Shown here in pieces: positions 24,875 to 35,535 of a DNA stretch of 64,000 nt. The position numbers and the translations under genes were made by a program. The stretch's first letter is position 1; each line of letters begins with the position of its first letter. The notes beneath the pieces are model-generated. The model searched no databases. It saw nothing but the letters and a program-made list of their open reading frames with translations, and was not told the origin of the DNA. The DNA comes from Gyromitra esculenta (taxonomy: Eukaryota > Ascomycota > Pezizomycetes > Pezizales > Discinaceae). The stretch is from NCBI GenBank assembly GCA_038503075.1, contig JBCAML010000002.1, positions 3,348,001 through 3,412,000 on the forward strand. The letters are read 5' to 3'.

Positions 24875-26149
24875 ATGGATCCACAAATTCAGCCTCCCCT
24901 TCCCCCGCTCCCCCGCCGCCGTCCTTCGCTTCCCTCCGCCACCAGCCCCGTCCAAATCCACCGGCGCCCGTCACTACAGCGTCCTCCGTCTCCCAGCTCG
25001 TCCCGTCGACCCCATAGACCTGTGCGACAGGCCAGTGAGATAGTGCTCCCAGAGTGGCAGCCTGATAGTAGCGCAGATCTTTGTCCGATATGTCATAACG
25101 GGTTTACGTTCTGGAACCGCCGACACCACTGCCGGTAACCCCCCCCACCTCCACAGAATTACCACCATTCACTCAGCATATTCTAACCAACTATAGTAAA
25201 TGCGGCCGAGTTGTCTGCCACGCATGTTCGCCGCATCGTATCACAATCCCCAAAGCTTTTGTGGTGCACCCTCCCCCGCCATCGTGCTACCCGCCTACTC
25301 CACCACGCCCGCACCGCGCCTCCTGGAGTCCCGAAGCAGACGCCATACGGCGATCCAGCAGCGACGAAGATGACGGCCTCATGGTCCGTATCTGCGATGA
25401 CTGTCTCGGCCGCCGTAGCGTTGACAACGCCTACAACGTACCATCCCCCTCCCCCTTACAAAAAGCCATACTAACAGAAAGAAAAAAAAAAACCAGTCCC
25501 AGTCAAACCGCTCAGTTCCACATCCGCAAAGATACTACGCCCCCGCCCCTATGCCATATTACAGCTCTGCATCCCTACCCTCGCGTCGTCCACAAGGCCA
25601 ATACTACTACCCAGTCCCCGGCTCATCTCGACAACTCCCACAGCAGTTCCGTCCGCGACTCCGAGAAACCGACTACTGTCCAATCTGTACACTCGCACTA
25701 CCGGCAATTGACCCCATCACCGGCAGCGAGGAAGAGCGGGAGCGCCACGTGCAAAGTTGCATCAATAGCGTAGAAGACGCCGGAAGCGTCGGCAGTGGAG
25801 GGGGTACGCCAGGTAGCCACGGGATGGAGAGAGGACGACGGTATACCGGTGGTGCAAGGATGGTAGTTTGGAGAGCGAAGGAAGGGGATACATGGGTTGC
25901 GGCTGAGGGGGATGCGGAGGATGGTGAAAAGGGGAAGAGGGAGAAGGCGGAGTGTGTGATTTGCTTTGAGGAGTTTGAGGAGGGGGATGTTATTGCTAGG
26001 TTGGAGTGTTTGTGTCGGTATCATAAGGTTGGTCCACTCCTTTGGCTGTGGGTGGTGGGGGTGGTGCTGACGGGGTGTAGAAATGTATTCGGGAGTGGTT
26101 CGACCGGAAGGGGAATGGGGAGTGTCCGGTGCATGCTGTGCACGATTAG
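24875..26149 (+). CDS. pib1: FYVE and RING finger E3 ubiquitin ligase, Pib1-type (366 aa)
   Basis: Exons 24875-25134, 25197-25437, 25497-26027 and 26081-26149 join in frame. After a proline-rich N-terminus comes a complete FYVE finger: WxxD at 61-64, CPIC at 70-73, RHHCRKCG at 83-90, CHAC at 94-97 and RICDDC at 151-156. These bind PI3P on endosomal and vacuolar membranes. A second zinc-binding element, CPIC with HVQSC (C-x2-C...H-x3-C, UBZ-like), lies in the middle. The C-terminus is a RING finger with ligands C320, C323, C338/C340, H343, C346, C359 and H362 (ending CPVH), completed by the 69-nt last exon. This order matches yeast Pib1, an endosomal/vacuolar E3 ligase. The start is the first ATG in frame before the FYVE domain. 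Intron 1 interrupts the RHHCRKCG motif, which fixes that splice site. Confidence 0.92.
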
Positions 26150-27491
26150 GTAAGTCTGGGCAGAGACGGAAACGGAATGGTGGGAAGCAAGGTAGGGAAG
26201 GTAGAGAGAGAGTATCGTTTATAGGCTTGGAGTTTTTTATCCAGGGTGGGTATCAGTACATTACCGTATGGAACAGTTGGATTGATTTTTGAGGTCTAGA
26301 GTGGGCTGTGATGTGATGGATTGGGCTGTGCGGGTTGTATGGCTGTGCGAGTTGTGCTTTGTATCGTATTTTATTGGGAGTATTTTCTTCTCTTCTCTTT
26401 CTCTTCAGTCTTTTTGGAGTGGTAATATTAGTTTAAAGTCTTGGTGTCACTCGTTTTTGGATCAGAGGTATTGGGCTGGATTGGATTGGATGGCATTTTG
26501 TGTTTGGCTCTTTGCTTCGCTGTTTTTTTTGTTTGATAAGTTTGGCTATTTGTGTTTTGTGTTTTGCTGCGTTCGGTAATTTGCGTTTGGCTCTTTGCTT
26601 CGCTGTTTTTTTTTGTTTGATAAGTTTGGCTATTTGTGTTTTGTGTTTTGCTGCGTTCGGTAATTTGCGTTTTGGTAAGGTTTGATATTTTGCGGCTTTT
26701 TTTTGGGTACTTCGATATCTTTGGTAAGCTTAGTATTTCGGGCGACTCTCGCATTCGCATCTTGAATTTTCTCGCGCTTGGATTTTTTTTTTTCATACTT
26801 GGATTACGGTTCTAGTTTCTAGTTTCTAGTTTCTACTGTTTCCTGCAAAGGCGGACATCGGACGGTGTGTTTAGTCAGTTGGTTAGTTAGTTTAGCTCGC
26901 GGTCTTTCCTTTAGTTGGATTTTCTGGCTGTTTCTTTCCTTCCTTCCCTTTTTCCTCGCTCGTTGGCTGGTTCTTTCCTATGTTCTTTCGTCGTATCTCT
27001 CTTTCTCATGGGGCGAGGTGGGGGTGAAGTGGGTTGGATATGTGGATGGAGATGGAGGATAAAGATTGAGGATTGGGGGACTGAGGACGGGGACGGGGAC
27101 GTGGTTGAGTTAGAGTAGTGCATAGCGTAGACTACCTACCTATTGTGAATTGTGCATGATGGTGGTATGATGGACGTGGGATTGGGCGTGGGTTTAGCGT
27201 AGAGGTGAATAAATAGTGTTTATTTTGTGGATTTGCTGCTTTCTCGTAGGGTCGTGGATGGGGGAGAGGAGGGGATGCGGTCACGACGTCTCACTCGGGC
27301 AGTGGATGCTGTGGCTGTTTTTATATTAACCGTTCTCAGGAAGTTGATTTTGCGCCTTTGCCTTTGCCTCCGAGTTTATGGATTTCTGCAATGGATACGA
27401 GTGATCGACTGTGATTTAAAAGTGCTCTATTGATTCTACAGATCTTAAAGCCTCATCTACAGTGCCTGTACCACTTATCCCGAACAGGTCG
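26150..27491. other. Convergent intergenic region with tandem duplication
   Basis: This spacer lies between the plus-strand FYVE-RING gene and the minus-strand PLP-enzyme gene, so both 3' ends face it. The sequence is strongly T/G-rich on the plus strand. It carries an 83/84-bp tandem duplication at 26502-26668 and a triple TTTCTAGTTTCTAG-like run near 26812-26835. No gene is supported. Confidence 0.6.
26502..26668. repeat. Tandem duplication, two 83/84-bp units
   Basis: The unit starts GTTTGGCTCTTTGCTTCGC and ends GCTGCGTTCGGTAATTTGC; the second copy starts at 26585. The units are essentially identical except for one extra T in an internal T-run (8 versus 9), which points to a recent event. 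Confidence 0.9.
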
Positions 27492-28753
27492 CTACAACCC
27501 CAGCTCTACGACCTCCCTCAGCCCTCTCTCCAAGTCGTTCCTCAGATCCTCGAACCCTTCACAGCCCACACTCACCCTTATCACCGTGTGTTCCACCGTA
27601 TGGTCGGTCATAGCCCTCCACTCAATCAGGCTCTCCACGCCACCCAGACTCGTCGCATGGTGGAAATACAGCAGCCTGCTCGGCAGCGTCTTCGCCTGCT
27701 CCTTAGTCCGCGTATGGATCGCAAACACCGGGCCAAACCCATTCGGCATCTGTTCCTTCAGCCACGGCTCCTGAGGCTGCAACGACGCATGCCTGACCTC
27801 CTTCACCACCGCGCCAATTACCGGATCCTCCTGAGCCAACTTATGCAGCCACAACGCGAGCTTCGTCGCACTCGCCGACTGCCTCTCCACGCGCAGCTCC
27901 AGCGTCCGGACCGACCGCAGCCCCAGCCAGCCCTCCAGCCCGCCCATCACAGACCCCATATACATGCGCTCCCCGCGCAGCACCGCCGCCTCCAGCAGGT
28001 CCTTCGTGACCAGCACGCCGCCCAGCATGTCGCTGTGCCCGCCAATATACTTTGTCACGCTGTGCATGACGTAGTCCGCGCCGTGGGCGAACGGGTTCTG
28101 CAGCGGCGGGGGCGCGAACGTGCCGTCGACGCTCAGCAGCGCGCCGGCGCTGTGTGCCCGGCGCGCACACTCTGCGATCGAGGTCGCCGTGCCGTGCGGG
28201 TTCAGCGGGGTCTCCAGGTGGACGAGGTCGCCGGGCCGCAGCTCGGCGGTCTCGAACGGGACGGACTCCATGCCCGTGAGGCGGGAAAAGATCTTGGCGA
28301 TCTCGTGGCAGCCGTGGTAGCATTCGCCGATGACGAGACGCTTCGGGTTGAGGCGGATGAGGAGGGCGTGGAATGCGGCGAGGCCGGAGGAGTAGGTTAT
28401 TGCGTGGCCGTGGAGGAGGGAGGAGAGGATTTGCTCGAGGCGGGTTGTGGAGGGTGTTGTGAGGCGGGAGTAGACGTATGGGAATTCAACCGGCTGGGGG
28501 GTGGGGTGTTAGAATGGCAGTTAGGGGGGAGAAGGGGGAGGGAGAGGAGAGGGGGGGCTACTTTGCCGTCTGGCGGGTTTTGGAAGGCTTCCCAGTGCTC
28601 GGCGGCGGTGACCAGCTCGGCGGGGTCGCGGGGATAGTGGAAGGTGGTGGAGACGTGGATTGGCGGGGCGACGGGAGCGACGGGAGCGGAGGCTAGTGGG
28701 TCGTCGGCGTGGATAGCCAGAGTTGCGAGCGAGGGGGTGGGTTGGGTGGCCAT
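27492..28753 (-). CDS. Cys/Met-metabolism PLP-dependent enzyme (cystathionine gamma-synthase/beta-lyase family, 397 aa)
   Basis: Two exons on the minus strand, 28753-28562 and 28493-27492, are separated by a 68-nt intron with a CTAAC branch motif. The fold-type I signature is complete: PPIHVSTTFHYP near the N-terminus, YSR at 72-74 followed by TTPSTTRLE, a TYSSGLAA phosphate-binding stretch, a VHLETPLNP segment, the conserved VDGTFAPP, and the PLP lysine K212 in HSVTKYIGGHSD. The length fits the short fungal members (near 400 aa) rather than the ~600-aa yeast Str2 type. Members catalyse gamma- or beta-replacement/elimination in transsulfuration or methionine synthesis; the exact reaction cannot be read from sequence. 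Exon GC content is high compared with the spacers around it. Long frames on the opposite strand here (27462-28637) are shadows of this codon bias. Confidence 0.9.
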
Positions 28754-29767
28754 CGTGAGCGGAGGTGCGGAGGCGTTGCAATGGGGGCTTGTGGTGCGGT
28801 GCTTCAGTTGGGGCGGGGGATGGCGAGCTTCTTATGTCCGGCGGGGGAGGGGCAACGGGGACGGAACGGACGGGAACAGCCACGCCGCGATGCGCGGGAT
28901 CCGGGCTGGATGGAGTTAAAGCTGGACGCCATCCTGGCGGGGTCTCGCCGAGTGATGGGCCCTGATGCCGAGGCCCGAGATGGTGGGTGGGTTTGCTCTG
29001 CTCTGCTCTCCCCCCCCGTCCCTCCGCGAACACAGTCCCAGAGAGCAGATATACAGCCTCAATCCGTCAATGGCAGTGATATCCTGTGCATCGAGAGAAT
29101 GCCGAGCGAGACAGAGATAAAACGCATAAATCCTATATACCCCCACTTGCCCACTTGCCCACTTGCCCCTCCACCCCGCAGACCCCGCAGCGCCACGGTT
29201 ATTCTGACAACGTGCAGGCTAAATAAGGGAAGCGTCCCTGCGGCTCTCCGCGACACGACCCCATCGCTCGTATTCAAGGTACGGGCTAAATGGGGAGCTA
29301 ACTAAAAGCTGAAGACTGCAGCGCTGTGTGCAATGCAACTCCTATCAACCCTCATCTCACTTTAATCTATATTGCGGTCCCAATTCTTGTTTTGCTGATC
29401 AGGGAAAACCACCAGATTTAGGAAAAGCCGGAAGTACTGTCTATCGCTGTCATTATTGCCAAGTTCCGTTGTGTAAAAGTTTCTGTTACCCTAGATTATT
29501 GTGAAATTCGGGCACGAATGATGGGATGGTACATGTATCCGTTTCTCTTATCGCTTCTTATCGCAGCCGACGATAGCCATCCACCGTCACACGTCACGCC
29601 ACCCAGCAGCTGTGTACGGAGGTCTGGTGATGGTACTTGTTGGCGACATGTAGCTACTAATCCTCTCTGCTTCTTTCCCCCCCCTTTCCCCCCTCTACCC
29701 CATCCCTCGATTGGAGCTCTCTATCCTTCATCGTTTGCTTGACATTGTAGAACTCTCCAAGCTCAGC
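28754..29767. other. Divergent intergenic region
   Basis: Spacer between the divergent PLP-enzyme gene (minus) and the amidase gene (plus), probably holding both promoters. It is GC-rich near 28750-29030, contains a short tandem CCACTTGCC repeat near 29137-29166 and C-runs near 29670-29700. No gene is supported. Confidence 0.55.
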
Positions 29768-31676
29768 ATGCCACTTTTCAGCTATCTCCAGCACCGTCGC
29801 GACTGGTAGGTTCCTCTTCTCTACGCTTCCTCTCGTGGCTAGAAAAACAAGAAAACAAGAAAACAAGAAAACAATTCGTTGATTTATCACCCCCCCCAAT
29901 TGCCAAAATAGTAAATCCAAGCAATCTTCCCGTTCAAATGCCATCTCGTCCCTCCCTCCCGCCTACCACGAACCCCTCTCCAAATCCGACGTAGATGTCC
30001 TCAACACACCCGTCTCCAGCGCCGCTGCATTCGTCAGGAAGGGCGAGTGGAAGCCAATTGATGTCCTGCGTGCATACGGCAGGAGAGCCCTCGTAGCACA
30101 CGAAAAGACGAATTGTCTCACCGAGATACTGATCCCCAGTGCCGAGGAATGGCTGGCACATAGCAGTTCTATGGGAGCTGGTGGGGTGGGGGATGGGGTT
30201 AATTTAAACGGCTAGTCTCCGTCTCTATGCGTTTACCAAACGGGTACGCAGAAGTGGAAAGAGAGAAAGTGTTAATTAAGGATGCTGGATACACAGGTCC
30301 ACTAGCTGGCATACCGGTATCCGTCAAAGATACCGTCAACGTCAAGGGCTACGACTCCTGCATCGGCTACTCGAAATGGATCAACCAGCCCTCTGACCAC
30401 AACGCTGCAATCATAAGACTACTGAAAGATGCCGGTGCTGTGCCGTTCGTTAAAACGAATATTCCAATCACCCTTTTGAGTTTCGAAAGTACAAATGATG
30501 TAACCACGCCCCCCCCCCCGGAGCGAGCTAGAGTTGTGGGACACCAATGCTAAGGCTCGGGTAGGTTTTTGGCCGCACCGACAATCCCCACGTTAAGGGC
30601 TACTCTCCTGGAGGCTCTACGGGCGGCGAAGCGGCTCTAATTGCTCTTGGTGGCAGTAGGATTGGGATTGGTACTGATGTGGCTGGGAGTGTAAGAGTGC
30701 CTGCACACTATAGTGGGATTTACACACTGCGATGCTCGGCTGGGAGGTTCCCGAGGGCGGGGAATAATACGAGTATGGCGGGTCAGGAGGGGGTTATGGC
30801 CGTGTAAGTTTGGTTCTACCCACCTGTGCTAGTAGAACGGGGGAGGGGTCGAGAAAGCTAATATTTATACGTCGTGAAGATACTCGCCAATGACAAAGAC
30901 GATGGATGATTTAACGTATTTTATGAAAACTATAATAGATATGAAGCCTTGGGAGTACGATCACGCGGTACTCCCAATTCCATGGCGAGACGTAAAGCCA
31001 GAGCTGGAGGGGAGGAAAATTAGATGGGGAGTCATGAGGGATGATGGTATGTTCTATGAGCAGACGCAAGGGTAATGATAGACGATAGCTAATGACTGTT
31101 GAAAAGGCGTTGTTACACCGTCGCCTGCATGCGCACGCGCATTGGAAACCGTCGTGAAAGTATTAAAAAGCCATGGGGAGGAAGTAGTTGAACTGTACCC
31201 CCCCGCTTCGCTTCTTCCCCTCCGTAATACTAATCCTTCAAAAGCAAAGACTTTCCCTCCCCTTATAAGGCTCTTCAGATTGCCTCCCACCTTCTCAACT
31301 CCGATGGCGGCCTCACCTTTTCTTCCCATTTCAGCTCCTTCTTCGAATCCAACGACGCCGGCGTCTCCTATATGACGTTCTACTTTGCGCTCCCACGCTG
31401 GATCAAATTCATCTATAGCTCATGGGTGCGCTATGTCCGCCGCGACGCAAAATGGGCCGGTTTGCTAGAGGGATGGAGCGCAAGATCGGCGCATAGCCAA
31501 TGGAAGCTGGTTGCGGAGCGGGAAGACCACAGAGCGGAGTGGTTCGCGTACATGAAGGAGCAAAACATCGACTTTCTGCTGTCTGTGCCAAACGCGCTAC
31601 CGGCGTGTCCAGCGGGAGGGATGAAGAATGGGTTTTCGTCGTGTGGATACACTTTTATGTGGAACTTGGTAACCGC

Positions 31677-31721
<45 letters not shown>

Positions 31722-32082
31722 CCTCCCTCCCTCATCCGCGCGATTTATCTCTCCACAGGTTTAGAGCATACTAAAAAAAAAGGGGGGGATCTTATGTTTA
31801 TCTTGTGTAATAATACAGATCGACTACGCATGTGGAGTTCTCCCTGTTACTACCGTTTCTTCCATCACCGACGGCCTGCCGGACGGCTTCGTAGCGAAGC
31901 TGGATAACGCGGTGGCGAGGAGCGCGTTTGCCGACTACGATGCGGTGAAAATGGAGGGGCTGCCGGTGGGCGTGCAGGTTGCTGCGCGGCGGCTGGAGGA
32001 AGAAAAGTGTTTGTGGGGGATGGAAAGGGTGGTTGAGTGTCTTGAGAGCACGGGACAAGGATGGAAGGGGATTGAGATTTGA
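29768..32082 (+). CDS. Amidase signature family enzyme (8 exons, 578 aa)
   Basis: Exons: 29768-29805, 29912-30180, 30252-30499, 30565-30803, 30880-31046, 31107-31194, 31245-31668, 31819-32082. All introns are GT..AG and the frame is intact despite C-runs and a CT microsatellite in introns. The Ser-cisSer-Lys triad is present: K128 (GIPVSVKD), S203 (YSPGGSTGGEA) and S227 (GTDVAGSVR). The 75- and 24-residue spacings equal those of fatty acid amide hydrolase. The N-terminus (MPLFSYLQHRRDC, KTNCLTEILI) and C-terminus (GVLPVTTV, GLPVGVQVAARR) match fungal acetamidase/GatA-like proteins of about 540-580 aa. It hydrolyses a carboxamide; the substrate is not predictable. Exon 1 is only 38 nt and intron 1 contains four AAGAAAACA-like units. 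I judge it functional. Confidence 0.9.
31681..31719. repeat. (CT)n microsatellite in amidase intron 7
   Basis: About 19 CT dinucleotides within the 150-nt intron 31669-31818. Located near the donor; likely length-variable. Confidence 0.95.
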
Positions 32083-32520
32083 GATCTAGGCCCGGGAGTG
32101 GGAGTGGGAGTGGGAGTGGTGCAGGGCTCTGATATGGGGGGGGTATGAAGGATTGGGTTGGGTTTTTGTGTATACCTAGAATGGACCTGGGACCTGGGAC
32201 CTGGGATCTGAGATCTAGATTTGTAGATCTGCTATCTGCTATCTGCTGTGTTTTGAGCACGCAATGTAGTTATCCGATACCCGATATCGAGACCCGTGTA
32301 ACCGTGTTGCTTTTTTTCGAACCTACCGTACCATGGCTACATGTGTAGCGAGTGATCGCCATGCCATGCATAGAGAATTACAGCCATACCCAACTATGCA
32401 CATCGAGTGGAGCCCAGCCGAGAGCCAAGCCCCATATTCAGTGGGGTCTGAATTCTATGCTAACGTAACGGCTATCTACATACCTATGCCAACCAAGCGA
32501 TGCAAAAATCCAGACCAAAG

Positions 32521-32796
32521 TATGAAGTACCGTAGTATTTCGCGGTTAGGCCTCGAGGCCTAATGTACTCTAAAGTGGAGAGGGAAAAGTCTGCATGAAA
32601 AGTCTTAGATTCTTGGTGTTTAGCCAATAGCGAGAGCCAATGTCCTCTGATTTTAGGGTTACGCCTGGGTTGAGTCAGCCATACCAATCAAAGGCTCAGA
32701 CGAAGCCATCCGAAACATCTTTCACGCGGACTTTTCTCTCTCCATTTTGCATTAGGCCTCGAGGCCTGACCGCGAAATACTACGGTACCTTATGTA
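32521..32796. mobile_element. TIR element, about 276 bp, 70-80-bp arms
   Basis: The left arm (32521-32605) contains GTACCGTAGTATTTCGCGGT, the 14-bp palindrome AGGCCTCGAGGCCT and GGAGAGGGAAAAGTC. The right arm (about 32722-32796) is its inverted copy with scattered substitutions. No coding potential beyond mirrored short frames. Confidence 0.65.
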
Positions 32797-32904
32797 CCTT
32801 ACCTACTATCGCAAGCACGACGACCGCGGGTTATGTCGGAACTACTACATGTAGTACTAGTGTGCTGTCTAACCTGCATGTAGTACCAAGACACGGGTTC
32901 TTCC

Positions 32905-32936
32905 GGAGGTGGAGGTGGAGGTGGAGGTGGAGGTGG
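32905..32936. repeat. (GGAGGT)n hexanucleotide repeat
   Basis: About five perfect GGAGGT units on the plus strand inside the inverted-repeat-rich spacer. Confidence 0.9.
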
Positions 32937-33344
32937 GTTGGCGCGAAACTGCTGCTGGGGATCGAGTGATTGTTTATGACCTGTCGTGAACGGGCTCGAG
33001 GTTCAGTAGACTGGTTTACTCGCTAGAACACGGGGTTCCCTTTAGCTGTTGCATGATTTCTTTTCTTTCTTTTCTTTTCTTTTTGGGGGGGGATCAAGTA
33101 AAGCGGAGGGAGGGAGGGAGGGAGAGGGGCTGAAATCCCGGAGGATTGCGTGTGTGTTGGTGGATGGGATGATGGATGGGATGATGGGTTCCCTATGACT
33201 ACATGTACTCACTCTAGCTGGTCGGGAGGAAATCTGGTATTGGGGATTAATTCCATCTCCACGTATCTACTTACAGCCGGCTGGCTACTGGCGGTGTTGT
33301 TGTTTTTCGTGTATCGATAACTAGACATCGAGGGGGACACAAAG

Positions 33345-33477
33345 GTACTCGTGAACCATGGTATGAACCTGAAAACACGGGGTGTGTGGCTTTGTATGCG
33401 ACGGAGTGGTGCACGGATATTTTGCCATACAAATTCACCACCCATGTTTTCAGGTTCGTACCTTGGTTGACGAGTAT
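33345..33477. mobile_element. TIR element, 133 bp
   Basis: The left arm at 33345-33380 includes TACTCGTGAACCATGG and TATGAACCTGAAAACAC. The inverted right arm at 33442-33477 reads TACTCGTCAACCAAGG and TACGAACCTGAAAACAT. Weaker similarity continues about 10 bp inward. Several of the differences are transitions. Confidence 0.6.
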
Positions 33478-33777
33478 CTTGCTCGCGTGGCGGACTGGAA
33501 ACGGGTTAGGACCAAGCTCGGACAGCGTGGAGAACCCTGTCAGTCGATACCTATGTCAGTTTCTTGTGCTTTTTCAAGGTCTAGGACCAAAGAGGGCTGG
33601 CTGGCTGGCTGGCTGGTTGGTTTGTATCCTCGCCCGGCGCCATCGCTTTCGGTATCGGGAGCTCAAGCTCTAACTAATACCTGTATGGGGGAAGAGGGGG
33701 CCAATCTTGTCTACGTTTTATATATCTGTGTGGATTATGTAGAGGTCTGATCTCCACGATGCTTAGCTGTGGAATTG

Positions 33778-34456
33778 GAGCAAACGTCTACAATACCATG
33801 TCCGACAGGGGGGGTAAGTTTGCTATACCATGACATACCGTAATATCTCGGCGATACCGAACAGAGCTGGGTCGTGAGTGTTGGAAATTGGCCCAGGCTG
33901 TGATAGGTAAAATGAACGTCGTTAGCCCAGCTCCTAGTACCTGGCCTGATATCTGTCCTAGTATCAGAGAAGTAGATCTTCAAGCTGTACAGTTCATTAG
34001 TTATTTGACGGGTCTTCAAATTTCTACCGCATGCTAGTGTCTTCACAACCTCATACTGGGTAAATTTTGTGTTTTAAACAAAAACCTCAAGAAAGCGATC
34101 ACTTATTTCAACACATCGTACTAAAGTACAGCCGTGTAAGAGAAATCCTGACACCCCAGTGGCTGTCTCGCTAGTTAGGTGGGGTGTCAAGACTTTTCTT
34201 ACACGGCTGTACATATATGCAAAGTCCTGCCAATTTAGGAGTATTTTTTGCTGATATTCAAAGCATTATCATTCATTCAGTTGTAGTAACTGAGCCCTAA
34301 CCTAGCTCTTTATATTTCAATATTAATCTGGCCTGGGCCAATTTCCAACACTTACGACCTAGCTCTGTTTGGTATCGCCGAGATATTACGGTGTGTCATG
34401 GTATAACAAACTTACCCCCCCCCCCCTGTCGGACATGGTATTGTAGACGTTTGCTC
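33778..34456. mobile_element. 679-bp TIR element with ~121-126-bp arms, carrying a nested MITE
   Basis: The left arm 33778-33898 and right arm 34331-34456 are inverted copies over their full length, starting GAGCAAACGTCTACAATACC and ending GAAATTGGCCCAGGC. Substitutions are all transitions; the 5-nt length difference is a G-run of 7 versus 12. The interior encodes nothing recognisable and contains a second TA-flanked element at 34129-34209. It is a non-autonomous DNA element with long TIRs; I could not identify a target duplication. Confidence 0.75.
34129..34209. mobile_element. 81-bp Tc1/mariner-type MITE nested in a larger element
   Basis: Inverted arms of 30 bp begin CAGCCGTGTAAGA and end TGACACCCCA, with three transitions between them. 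TA flanks both ends (34127-34128, 34210-34211). The inner end resembles that of the element at 21198-21400. It lies in the interior of the 33778-34456 element, so it inserted later. Confidence 0.75.
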
Positions 34457-34529
34457 GTGATCCCCCAAAAGCCCAAATCTTGGATGTCTGGTAGAGTACA
34501 TACATACAGACTGCTTCACTCGCTGTCTA

Positions 34530-34715
34530 TCACTAACTTGAAGTGTGTCTTGTTGGAATGAAGTGCTCTCACCCATTATTACCCGAAGCAGTACAGAAGG
34601 AGGTTTGGCAGTTAAGAGTGAAACGGATGGTTGTTATGCCGACGGATGGCATGGTTTCTATTTGCCCGACGGGCGTATTCTCTTATGTCGGATAGGTGTT
34701 ATTCTATGGAAACAG
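34530..34715 (+). repeat. Dispersed repeat, copy 1
   Basis: Shares a collinear series of blocks with the minus strand of about 57415-57580: TGTTGGAATGA, CTCTCACCCATTAT, GTGAAACG, GCCGACGG, TATTTGCCCGACGGGC and TCTCTTATG. Overall similarity is moderate, with substitutions and small indels, so the copies are old. No coding frame is shared. Confidence 0.6.
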
Positions 34716-35181
34716 AAGAGTATTTAGTTGGAGGTTTTTAGTAGTTTGTTTGTCACCAATTCAGTCATTATTACTATCCTACACATGTCGAAATGCTTTA
34801 TCGGCGCCGAGGCAGGGCTCGGAGAGGGGACGCCATTATGAGGCAAGTGTAAGACGCGGACAGAGCGTAGGGTAGAGACCTGGAGATGTCCGTAGAGGGC
34901 AGCTGAGTTGATCCCTATGTGGTGGCCGTGGCAGAGGGTTTCCTGTAGCAAACTCCTCAGCTGCAACAAGAGTATTAAGCAACTTCACACCACAAAAGCT
35001 CAGCACTCTAGAGTAGATTTGACTTCAAGTGCTTATCCATCATATCATAAAGTGATATCGTGTGCTCCAGAGCTTATCCTATTCCTGGTTATTGATACCG
35101 GCTAGAGTCGCTCCTGGGTGTATGACGAAACCGGGGGTGTGACGACTTTCCTAAAAAAGTCAAAAATTAAAATCAATACTA

Positions 35182-35340
35182 TACTTGATCAGCCAAATGC
35201 TAGGACGGTCCAAATGCTAGGAGGGTCGGTTGTATTTCTCATTGGGCAAAAGTTGGTTACCCTACTGGATATAAGCAAGTTTTCTTACCAGAATCCGTGT
35301 TCTGGCATTTGGCCCGTCCTGGCATTTGGCTGATCGAGGA
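35182..35340. mobile_element. 159-bp TA-flanked TIR element
   Basis: The ends are inverted copies: GATCAGCCAAATGC, AGGACGG and CCAAATGC occur on the left (35188-35220) and inverted on the right (35301-35334). TA flanks at 35180-35181 and 35341-35342. Each arm itself contains a direct CCAAATGCYAG repeat. No coding capacity. Confidence 0.65.
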
Positions 35341-35391
35341 TAGTAAGATCAAAGTTCTTCCTTTTCCGAGCTATCAGGAGAATTCTATTTA

Positions 35392-35535
35392 CCGTAGGGA
35401 CTCGTGAGATACGGACTGTTGCCAAGAGCGAGGCTTGGGCAAATATTATACTAGCTCTGGCAATTTCTTGTTCTGACCCCGAAGCAGGTATAAACCAACA
35501 AGTCGCAACGGTCCGTATCCCACGAGCCCCTACGG
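35392..35535. mobile_element. 144-bp TA-flanked TIR element
   Basis: The left arm starts CCGTAGGGACTCGTGAGATA and the right arm, read inverted, CCGTAGGGGCTCGTGGGATA; both continue to GGAC(C/T)GTTGC. The three differences are transitions. TA flanks at 35390-35391 and 35536-35537. It sits only about 50 bp from the element at 35182-35340. Confidence 0.7.

Noticed and set aside
24334..25017. A 227-codon frame upstream of and overlapping the FYVE-RING gene
   Set aside because: Low-complexity Ser/Pro composition, no domain, and it overlaps the clear coding exon in another frame.
27462..28637. A 391-codon plus-strand frame opposite the PLP-enzyme gene
   Set aside because: It is Arg/His/Gln-rich with no domain, and mirrors the high third-position GC of the real minus-strand gene.
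27492..32082. PLP enzyme plus amidase as part of a metabolic gene cluster
   Set aside because: They are divergent neighbours, but no transporter, regulator or core biosynthetic enzyme accompanies them, and both are common scattered genes.
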